From: Streptomyces nitrosporeus
GTDB taxonomy: Bacteria; Actinomycetota; Actinomycetes; Streptomycetales; Streptomycetaceae
Length of the DNA: 64,000 nucleotides
Direction: 5' to 3'
Assembly: GCF_008704555.1 (NCBI RefSeq)
Contig: NZ_CP023702.1
Location: 5,246,001 to 5,310,000, forward strand
Positions 57,633 to 64,000 of this stretch are shown piece after piece; position 1 is the first letter of the stretch; the number at the start of each line of letters is the position of its first letter. The notes under the pieces were generated by a model. That model was not told the DNA's origin, searched no databases, and was given only the letters and a program-made list of their open reading frames with translations. A program made the translations under genes and the position numbers.

Positions 57633-59507
57633 GTGCCCGCGACTCCTACCAACGTGCCCGAGCCGAGCCGTACCGACCCGGCGCTGATCCGTAACTTCTG
57701 CATCATCGCGCACATCGACCACGGCAAGTCGACCCTTGCCGACCGGATGCTCCAGCTGACGGGCGTGGTCGACCAGCGGCAGATGCGTGCTCAGTACCTC
57801 GACCGGATGGACATCGAGCGCGAGCGCGGCATCACCATCAAGTCCCAGGCGGTCCGTCTGCCGTGGGCCCCCACCGAGGGGGAGGAGACGGGCAGGACCC
57901 ACATCCTCAACATGATCGACACCCCGGGCCACGTGGACTTCACCTACGAGGTCTCCCGGTCCCTCGCCGCCTGCGAGGGCACGGTCCTGCTGGTCGACGC
58001 CGCCCAGGGCATCGAGGCGCAGACCCTCGCCAACCTCTACCTGGCGATGGAGAACGACCTCACCATCGTCCCGGTGCTGAACAAGATCGACCTGCCCGCC
58101 GCCCAGCCCGAGAAGTTCTCCGAGGAGCTGGCCAACCTCATCGGCTGCCAGCCGGAGGACGTGCTGAAGGTCTCGGCGAAGACGGGTGTCGGCGTGGACG
58201 CCCTGCTCGACCGGGTCGTCCGTGACATCCCCGCCCCGGTCGGCCGGGCCGACGAGGCCGCCCGCGCGATGATCTTCGACTCGGTGTACGACCCGTACCG
58301 CGGTGTCGTCACCTACGTCAGGGTCGTCGACGGCCAGCTCAACAAGCGTGAGCGCATCCGGATGATGTCCACGGGCGCCACGCACGAGCTGCTGGAGATC
58401 GGGGTCTCCTCCCCGGAGATGACCCCGGCCGACGGCATCGGCGTCGGCGAGGTCGGCTACATCATCACCGGCGTGAAGGACGTGAGGCAGTCCAAGGTCG
58501 GTGACACCATCACCAGCCTCAGCAACGGCGCGACCGAGGCGCTGGGCGGGTACAAGGACCCCAAGCCGATGGTGTTCTCGGGCCTCTACCCCCTCGACGG
58601 GTCGGACTACCCCGACCTGCGCGAGGCCCTGGACAAGCTCCAGCTCAACGACGCCGCCCTGGTGTACGAGCCGGAGACCTCGGCCGCCCTCGGCTTCGGC
58701 TTCCGTGTGGGCTTCCTCGGACTGCTGCACCTCGACGTGATCCGCGAGCGCCTGGAGCGCGAGTTCGGCCTGGAGCTCATCGCCACCGCCCCCAACGTGG
58801 TCTACCGCGTCGAGATGGAGGACGGCACCGAGCACGTCGTCACCAACCCGAGCGAGTTCCCCGAGGGCAAGATCGACAAGGTGCACGAGCCGGTCGTGAG
58901 GGCCACGGTCCTGGCGCCCAGCGAGTTCATCGGCGCGATCATGGAGCTCTGCCAGAGCCGGCGCGGCACCCTGCTCGGCATGGACTACCTCTCCGAGGAC
59001 CGGGTCGAGATCCGCTACACCCTGCCGCTGGCCGAGATCGTCTTCGACTTCTTCGACCAGCTGAAGTCCAAGACCCGGGGCTACGCCTCGCTCGACTACG
59101 AGCCCACCGGCGAGCAGGCCGCCCAGCTCGTCAAGGTCGACATCCTGCTCCACGGCGACAAGGTGGACGCGTTCTCCGCGGTCACCCACAAGGACAAGGC
59201 GTACGCCTACGGTGTCCGGCTCGTCGCCAAGCTGCAGAAGCTCATCCCCCGGCAGAACTTCGAGGTGCCGATCCAGGCGGCCATCGGCTCCCGGGTCATC
59301 GCCCGTGAGACCGTCCGCGCCATCCGCAAGGACGTCCTCGCCAAGTGCTACGGCGGTGACATCTCCCGTAAGCGGAAGCTGCTGGAGAAGCAGAAGGAAG
59401 GCAAGAAGCGGATGAAGATGGTCGGCAGCGTCGAGGTGCCGCAGGACGCGTTCATCTCGGTCCTGTCCACCGACGAGTCGGCCGGCGAGGGCAAGGCCAA
59501 GAAGTAG
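57633..59507 (+). CDS. lepA: Elongation factor 4 (LepA)
   Basis: Ribosome-associated GTPase that back-translocates stalled ribosomes. 624 residues. The G domain has AHIDHGKSTL (P loop), RGITIKSQ, DTPGHVDF and NKIDLP. Domain II, III and V are EF-G-like, and the LepA-specific C-terminal domain contains FEVPIQAAIGSRVIARETV and RKDVLAKCYGGDISRKRKLL. GTG 57633 has CAGGACC upstream. rpsT-lepA divergence is common in actinobacteria. Confidence 0.97.
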   Translation: MPATPTNVPEPSRTDPALIRNFCIIAHIDHGKSTLADRMLQLTGVVDQRQMRAQYLDRMDIERERGITIKSQAVRLPWAPTEGEETGRTHILNMIDTPGHVDFTYEVSRSLAACEGTVLLVDAAQGIEAQTLANLYLAMENDLTIVPVLNKIDLPAAQPEKFSEELANLIGCQPEDVLKVSAKTGVGVDALLDRVVRDIPAPVGRADEAARAMIFDSVYDPYRGVVTYVRVVDGQLNKRERIRMMSTGATHELLEIGVSSPEMTPADGIGVGEVGYIITGVKDVRQSKVGDTITSLSNGATEALGGYKDPKPMVFSGLYPLDGSDYPDLREALDKLQLNDAALVYEPETSAALGFGFRVGFLGLLHLDVIRERLEREFGLELIATAPNVVYRVEMEDGTEHVVTNPSEFPEGKIDKVHEPVVRATVLAPSEFIGAIMELCQSRRGTLLGMDYLSEDRVEIRYTLPLAEIVFDFFDQLKSKTRGYASLDYEPTGEQAAQLVKVDILLHGDKVDAFSAVTHKDKAYAYGVRLVAKLQKLIPRQNFEVPIQAAIGSRVIARETVRAIRKDVLAKCYGGDISRKRKLLEKQKEGKKRMKMVGSVEVPQDAFISVLSTDESAGEGKAKK

Positions 59508-59606
59508 CCCGCACCCCGGGCCCGCCGCCCCCGGACCGGCCTCCCGGGCCAGCACCCCCGGGCCGGTGCGGCCGGCCCGGCGCCCCCGGGTCCCGCTCAC
59601 CCGCCC

Positions 59607-59649
59607 GGCAGGCCCCCGGGCCGCGCATCCCGCGGCCCGGGGGCCTGCC
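59607..59649 (+). terminator. Very long perfect hairpin after lepA
   Basis: A perfect 19-bp stem (59607-59625 with 59631-59649) and 5-base CATCC loop. A second copy of its 3' arm (cggcccgggggcctg) lies at about 59663-59678. The 5' part of this 351-base gap (59508-59606) is GC-rich without an ORF; the 3' part holds the fadD promoter. Confidence 0.85.
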
Positions 59650-59707
59650 CGCCGTCCGGGACCCGGCCCGGGGGCCTGTTCGTTATGAAGCGGCGGCCTG
59701 TAGCCCC

Positions 59708-59736
59708 TTACGCCGCAGACCGGTGCGCTCTAGTCT
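59708..59736 (+). promoter_or_regulatory. Probable promoter of the acyl-CoA synthetase gene
   Basis: TTACGC (59708-59713), a 17-base spacer and TAGTCT (59731-59736) match the vegetative pattern. The leader to the GTG is about 115 bases. Confidence 0.5.
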
Positions 59737-59753
59737 GATCAGCACCCCGTTAG

Positions 59754-59768
59754 TTACTCGCCAGTTAA
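59754..59768 (+). promoter_or_regulatory. Possible operator just downstream of the transcription start
   Basis: TTACTCGCCAGTTAA is an imperfect inverted repeat (TTACT / AGTTAA) in an AT-rich island about 15 bases after the predicted start site. TetR-family regulators of fatty-acid genes use sites of this shape; which regulator binds is unknown. Confidence 0.35.
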
Positions 59769-59858
59769 GCAAGCAGGCCGAGCGGGAACGCACAGCAGGA
59801 AGACAAGCAGCAGCATCGATAAGCCGGTCGTAGCAGCGCCGCAGGCCCGGAGGACGTC

Positions 59859-61748
59859 GTGAGCGACACACAGACCTTGATCGATAGCCGGCCGCCCTCC
59901 GTGGCGACCCTCTTCATCGACCGCGTGGCGGCCACCCCGGACGGTGAGGCGTACCGCTACCCCGTCCCGCCGGCCTCCGGGCAGGGGCCCGACGCGTGGA
60001 AGTCGCTCACCTGGGCCGAAGCCGCAACCCGGGTGTACGCCGTCGCGGCCGGTCTGATCTCCCTGGGCGTACGGCCGGAGGAGCGGGTGGCGCTCGCCTC
60101 CTCCACCCGGGTCGAGTGGATCCTCGTCGACCTCGGGGTGATGTGCGCGGGTGCCGCGACCACCACGGTCTATCCCTCGACCAACACCGAGGAGTCCGCC
60201 TTCATCCTGGCCGACTCCGAGAGCCGTGTCCTGATCGCGGAGGACGCCGCCCAGCTGGCGAAGGCGCGGGAGGCCAGGGCGGAACTCCCGCACCTGCGCC
60301 ATGTCGTGGTCATCGACCCGGCCGGCGCGGAGCCCGCAAAGGGCGATCCGGAGGGCTGGCTGCTCACGCTCGCCGAGCTGGAGGCGCGGGGCGCCGAGCA
60401 CCTCGCGAAGAACCCCGACGTGATCACCGAGCGGGTCTCCGCGATCACCTCCGACCAGCTGGCGACACTGATCTACACCTCGGGCACCACCGGCCGCCCC
60501 AAGGGCGTACGGCTGCCGCACGACAACTGGTCGTACATGGCCAAGGCGACCGTCGCGACCGGGATGATCAACGCGGACGACGTCCAGTACCTCTGGCTGC
60601 CGCTCGCCCACGTCTTCGGCAAGGTCCTCACCTCCGGCCAGATCGAGGTCGGCCATGTGACGGCGGTCGACGGCCGGGTCGACAAGATCATCGAGAACCT
60701 GCCGCTCGTCCGGCCGACCTACATGGCCGCCGTCCCCCGGATCTTCGAGAAGGTCTACAACGGGGTCGCCTCCAAGGCGCGGGCCGGCGGCGGCGCCAAG
60801 TACAAGATCTTCCAGTGGGCGGCCGGGGTGGGCCGGGAGTACGCGAGGGTCTCCCAGGACAACTTCCGCCGCACCGGCAGGGCGTCCGCCCCGCTCGGCC
60901 TCCGGACCAAGCACCGGATCGCGGACGCCCTCGTCTTCGCGAAGATCCGCGAGGCCTTCGGCGGACAGCTCCGCGCCTGCATCTCGGGCTCCGCGGCCCT
61001 CGCCCCCGACATCGGCTTCTTCTTCGCCGGCGCGGGCATCAACATCCTGGAGGGCTACGGCCTCACCGAGTCCAGCGCCGCCTCCTTCGTCAACCGCGGC
61101 GAGTCCTACCGCACCGGTACCGTCGGCAAGCCGCTGCCCGGCACCGAGGTGCGGATCGCGGACGACGGCGAGATCCTGCTGCGCGGCCCCGGGATCATGG
61201 AGGGCTACCACCAGCTGCCGGAGAAGACCGCCGAGGTGCTGGAGCCGGACGGGTGGTTCCACACCGGGGACATCGGCGAGCTCTCCCAGGACGGCTACCT
61301 GCGGATCACCGACCGCAAGAAGGACCTCATCAAGACGTCCGGCGGCAAGTACATCGCCCCCGCCGAGGTCGAGGGACAGTTCAAGGCGGTGTGCCCGTTC
61401 GTCTCCAACATCCTGGTCCACGGCGCCGACCGGAACTTCTGCACCGCGCTCATCGCACTCGACGAGCCGACCGTCCTCGGCTGGGCGAAGGAGAACGGCC
61501 TCGGCGGCAGGTCCTACGCCGAGGTGGTCGCCTCCCCGAAGACCGTCGAGCTGATCGCAGGGTACGTGGAGCGGCTCAACGAGGGCCTGCAGCGCTGGCA
61601 GACCATCAAGAAGTTCCGGCTGCTGCCCCGCGACCTGGACATCGAGCACGGCGAGCTGACCCCCAGCCTCAAACTGAAGCGGCCGGTCGTCGAGCGCGAG
61701 TACAAGGGCCTCATCGAGGAGATGTACGAGGGTTCGCGCGAGGCGTAA
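59859..61748 (+). CDS. Long-chain fatty acid-CoA ligase (AMP-dependent, FadD15-like)
   Basis: Activates fatty acids via acyl-AMP to acyl-CoA. 629 residues. It has the AMP-binding P loop LIYTSGTTGRPKGV near 205, LPLAHVFGKVLT, ACISGSAALAPDIGFFF, EGYGLTESSAASFVN (adenine-binding), and DGWFHTGDIGELSQDGYLRITDRKKDLIKTSGGKYIAP, which includes the hinge and the catalytic-lysine lid. The end (LSRxLDIEHGELTPSLKLKR-like region) is typical. GTG 59859 has CGGAGGA upstream. It has its own promoter and is not in an operon with lepA. Confidence 0.94.
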   Translation: MSDTQTLIDSRPPSVATLFIDRVAATPDGEAYRYPVPPASGQGPDAWKSLTWAEAATRVYAVAAGLISLGVRPEERVALASSTRVEWILVDLGVMCAGAATTTVYPSTNTEESAFILADSESRVLIAEDAAQLAKAREARAELPHLRHVVVIDPAGAEPAKGDPEGWLLTLAELEARGAEHLAKNPDVITERVSAITSDQLATLIYTSGTTGRPKGVRLPHDNWSYMAKATVATGMINADDVQYLWLPLAHVFGKVLTSGQIEVGHVTAVDGRVDKIIENLPLVRPTYMAAVPRIFEKVYNGVASKARAGGGAKYKIFQWAAGVGREYARVSQDNFRRTGRASAPLGLRTKHRIADALVFAKIREAFGGQLRACISGSAALAPDIGFFFAGAGINILEGYGLTESSAASFVNRGESYRTGTVGKPLPGTEVRIADDGEILLRGPGIMEGYHQLPEKTAEVLEPDGWFHTGDIGELSQDGYLRITDRKKDLIKTSGGKYIAPAEVEGQFKAVCPFVSNILVHGADRNFCTALIALDEPTVLGWAKENGLGGRSYAEVVASPKTVELIAGYVERLNEGLQRWQTIKKFRLLPRDLDIEHGELTPSLKLKRPVVEREYKGLIEEMYEGSREA

Positions 61749-61797
61749 CACCGCGCGGCGCGGGCGGCCCGGGGCTTCGGGCACGCACGTCAGGGCC

Positions 61798-61836
61798 GGG
61801 CCGGACGGGGGCGGAGGCACCCGCCGGGTCCGGCCC
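61798..61836 (+). terminator. fadD terminator
   Basis: gggccggac (61798-61806) pairs with gtccggccc (61828-61836); ggcgg/ccgcc pairs inside; TTCCCC follows. Confidence 0.8.
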
Positions 61837-61990
61837 TTCCCCGTTCCGGGGGAACCTGTTGCGTCACTCGGTGCTTATGGGCGCGCCCGGTCTGTCACTC
61901 TGTCTCCCGGGGCCTTTCGTTCGCGGCGCGAGCCGGGCGGAAGGTCCTGAAACGTCAGCGGCGTTTCGCGAGACCGTCAGGAGCCGCACC

Positions 61991-64000
61991 GTGGGACCCA
62001 TCCCCTTGCAGCGGGACATCGTGCACCGTCCCGGAAGTACCGTCGCCGGTCAGGGCGACGACCCTCGTTCGGTTGCCCGTACGAGCCTGCCCGGCATCCC
62101 GCTGGCCTCCTCCGCGGGCCGCCGGTTCGTCCGGGCCGCCCTGGCCGAGTGGGCCTCGCTCGGCCTGCCGCGCGCCGGGGGCTTCGGCGACCGCGTCGTC
62201 GACGACGCGGTGACCGTGGCCAACGAGCTGGTCACCAACGCCGTCGTGCACGCCGGTACGGCGGTCGAACTGCTCCTCCGCCTGGAGGAGGCGTCCGGCG
62301 CCGAGCCCGCCGCTCTGGTCCTGGAGATCACCGACCACCACCCAGCCCGTTCGGTACGCGACGAGACGGACGGGCGCCCGGACCCCGCCGAGTACGGCCG
62401 GGGGCTCCAGCTCGTCGCCACCCTCGCCGAGTCCTGGGGCATCACCTACCGCACCGGTCTCAAGACGGTGTGGGCCCGCCTCCCCGCCGACGCGTGGGAG
62501 AGCCTGCCCGCGGTGCCCCCGCCGGCCGGTGCCCTCACCGGGCCGGCGGCCGGCGCCCCGGCCACCCGCGCACCCGGGGCCGCCACCGGCGGGACGGCGG
62601 GGGAGGCCGGGGGAGCGGGGGAGACCGAAGGGGCGCAGGACGGGCGGGACGCCCTGCTGGCCGGGCGCGGGGCGCTCTCCTTCCTGGCCGAGGCGTCCGA
62701 CCTGCTCGCCGGTCTGCTCGACGAGGAACAGGTGACCGCGACGGCGGGCCGGCTGGTGGTGGACCGGCTCGCCGACTGGTGCGCCGTCTGGCTGGAGAGC
62801 GAGGGCGGCGGGCCCGGGGCCGCACCACGGCTCGCCGGGGTCTGGCACCGGGACGCGGAGATCGCCGAGCGGCTGCGCCCGGCGCTGGAGAAGGAACCGT
62901 TCCGGTTACCCGCGGGCGTGGGACCCGGCGCCGTCCCCGTGCCGTGGCCCCGGGACGTCCCGGAGGGGCACGCGGGCCCCGGCACCGTCCTCGCGCACGG
63001 CATCTCCTCCGGCGGGCGCACCCTCGGCGCCGTCCTCGTCGGCCGGGAGGGCGTCACCCACTTCCCCGGCGAGGTCGCCGCCCTGGTCGCCGACTTCGTA
63101 CGCCGGGTCGGCCTCGCCGTCGGCGCCGCGCGCGCCTACACCCGGCAGGCCACCATCAGCCGCATCCTCCAGCGCGGCCTGCTGCCCAGCAAGGTCGCCG
63201 ACATACCCGGTGTGACCAGCGCCCTGGTCTACGAGCCCGGCGACGACGGCGTGGTCGGCGGCGACTTCTACGACCTCTTCCCGTGCCCCGGTGGCCGCTG
63301 GTGCTTCGTGCTCGGCGACGTCCAGGGCAGCGGGCCCGAGGCCGCCGTCGTCACCGGGCTGGCCCGGCCCTGGCTGCGGCTGCTCTCCCGGGAGGGCTTC
63401 GGCGTCGGCGAGGTCCTGGACCGGCTCAACCGCCTGCTGCTCGACGACGCCATGGAGGCGGCCGAGGCCGCCGCGCTGATGGTCGCCGCCGCGGGCGGAC
63501 AGCAGCTCCAGGACGGCACCCAGTCCCGCTTCCTCTCCCTGCTCTACGGCGAGATCGTGCCGCTGCCGGGCGGGGGCGTCCGCTGCACCGTCGCCAGTGC
63601 CGGACACCCCCTGCCGCTGCTGCTGCGCCCCGACGGCTCCGTACGCCCGGCCGCCGAACCGCAGGTACTGCTCGGGGTCGTCGAGGACGTCGCGTACGAG
63701 AGCCAGAGCTTCGGCATGGAGCCCGGCGACAGCCTGCTCTGCGTGACCGACGGGGTGACGGAGCGGCGCTCGGGGCGGCTGATGTTCGACGACGGCGACG
63801 GGCTCGCGCACGTCCTGGCCGGCTGTGCGGGACTACGGGCCGACGCGATCGCCGAACGGATCAGGCAGGCCGTCCACGGCTTCGCCGAGCAGCCGCCCGA
63901 CGACGACCTCGCACTGCTGGTGCTCCAGGTCGGTGAGGCCGGGGACACCCGGACCGGGCCGGCCGGGGGCGGGGGGACGGCCCCGGCCGGGGGCGGGGAG
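61991..64000 (+). CDS. SpoIIE/PP2C phosphatase with RsbW-like kinase domain, 3' end outside the window
   Basis: 670 residues visible, open to the last base. Residues 40-165 are a serine-kinase-type HATPase (VANELVTNAVVHAG is the N box; YGRGLQLVATLAESWGI is the G2 region), as in anti-sigma factors. Residues 220-375 look GAF-like (FLAEASDLLAGLLDEEQ). Residues 385-640 are the SpoIIE/PP2C phosphatase with the metal-binding Asp set: GGDFYDLF, VLGDVQGSG, CVTDGVTERR, PDDDLALLVL. The combination suggests a partner-switching regulator of an unknown sigma factor. GTG 61991 has CAGGAG upstream. The visible end is Gly-rich, near the expected terminus. Confidence 0.88.
   Translation, partial: MGPIPLQRDIVHRPGSTVAGQGDDPRSVARTSLPGIPLASSAGRRFVRAALAEWASLGLPRAGGFGDRVVDDAVTVANELVTNAVVHAGTAVELLLRLEEASGAEPAALVLEITDHHPARSVRDETDGRPDPAEYGRGLQLVATLAESWGITYRTGLKTVWARLPADAWESLPAVPPPAGALTGPAAGAPATRAPGAATGGTAGEAGGAGETEGAQDGRDALLAGRGALSFLAEASDLLAGLLDEEQVTATAGRLVVDRLADWCAVWLESEGGGPGAAPRLAGVWHRDAEIAERLRPALEKEPFRLPAGVGPGAVPVPWPRDVPEGHAGPGTVLAHGISSGGRTLGAVLVGREGVTHFPGEVAALVADFVRRVGLAVGAARAYTRQATISRILQRGLLPSKVADIPGVTSALVYEPGDDGVVGGDFYDLFPCPGGRWCFVLGDVQGSGPEAAVVTGLARPWLRLLSREGFGVGEVLDRLNRLLLDDAMEAAEAAALMVAAAGGQQLQDGTQSRFLSLLYGEIVPLPGGGVRCTVASAGHPLPLLLRPDGSVRPAAEPQVLLGVVEDVAYESQSFGMEPGDSLLCVTDGVTERRSGRLMFDDGDGLAHVLAGCAGLRADAIAERIRQAVHGFAEQPPDDDLALLVLQVGEAGDTRTGPAGGGGTAPAGGGE

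Noticed and set aside
62149..63936. 595-aa plus-strand ORF at the window end
   Set aside because: Arg/Gly/Pro-rich out-of-frame shadow; the true frame begins at GTG 61991 and contains HATPase and SpoIIE motifs but has no stop inside the window.

Overview
The window is high-GC actinobacterial chromosome, almost certainly Streptomyces. Codons end overwhelmingly in G or C, GTG starts are common, and many short-loop GC-rich hairpins separate genes. The backbone order (rne, rplU-rpmA-obg, proB, proA, M48 protease, nadD, LCP protein, rsfS, histidine phosphatase, tRNA-Ala, leuS, degV, comEA-comEC, holA, rpsT, lepA, fadD) matches the Streptomyces core chromosome as I remember it from S. coelicolor. 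I could not run any search.

Region 1 (1-3171) is the 3' part of rne (RNase E/G), with an unusual Pro/Ala-rich, three-repeat, histone-H1-like C-terminal tail. Region 2 (3519-19864) lies between rne and rplU and looks like an accessory glycan cluster. It holds an aminotransferase, a Gfo/Idh oxidoreductase, a UDP-HexNAc 6-dehydrogenase, a hexapeptide N-acetyltransferase and a non-hydrolysing UDP-sugar 2-epimerase. Together these are one candidate for every step of the Wbp-type route from UDP-GlcNAc to UDP-ManNAc(3NAc)A. Around them sit a GT2, two GT4 enzymes (one a two-domain fusion), an acyltransferase-3 membrane protein, a secreted FG-GAP protein and a Tat lipoprotein with a dimethylformamidase-like fold. 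The most economical reading is a surface or wall polymer containing a 2,3-diacetamido uronic acid.

Region 3 (19923-22287) is rplU-rpmA-obg with its own promoter. Region 4 (22565-30836) is a wall teichoic acid-type cluster: a bifunctional cytidylyltransferase/SDR enzyme (CDP-ribitol type), a membrane TagB/TagF-like protein, a GT2 and a TagF-type polymerase. Region 5 (31228-42351) holds proB and proA around a small conserved gene, two paralogous single-pass membrane proteins, an M48 protease, two tiny membrane proteins, nadD, an LCP phosphotransferase that could attach the polymers of region 2 or 4 to peptidoglycan, rsfS and a histidine phosphatase apparently starting at CTG.

Region 6 (42490-46783) has two identical tRNA-Ala(GGC) genes flanking a small CxxC protein, then leuS behind a 12-codon leader peptide with three consecutive Leu codons and a U-tailed terminator, which looks like an attenuator. 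Region 7 (46845-57417) holds a small membrane protein, degV, comEA-comEC, an arylamine N-acetyltransferase, a YceI-domain protein, holA and rpsT. Region 8 (57633-64000) holds lepA, a long-chain acyl-CoA synthetase with a possible operator, and a SpoIIE-type phosphatase with an RsbW-like kinase domain that runs off the window. Short tandem repeats (14-29 bp units) recur in the intergenic DNA and once inside comEA.
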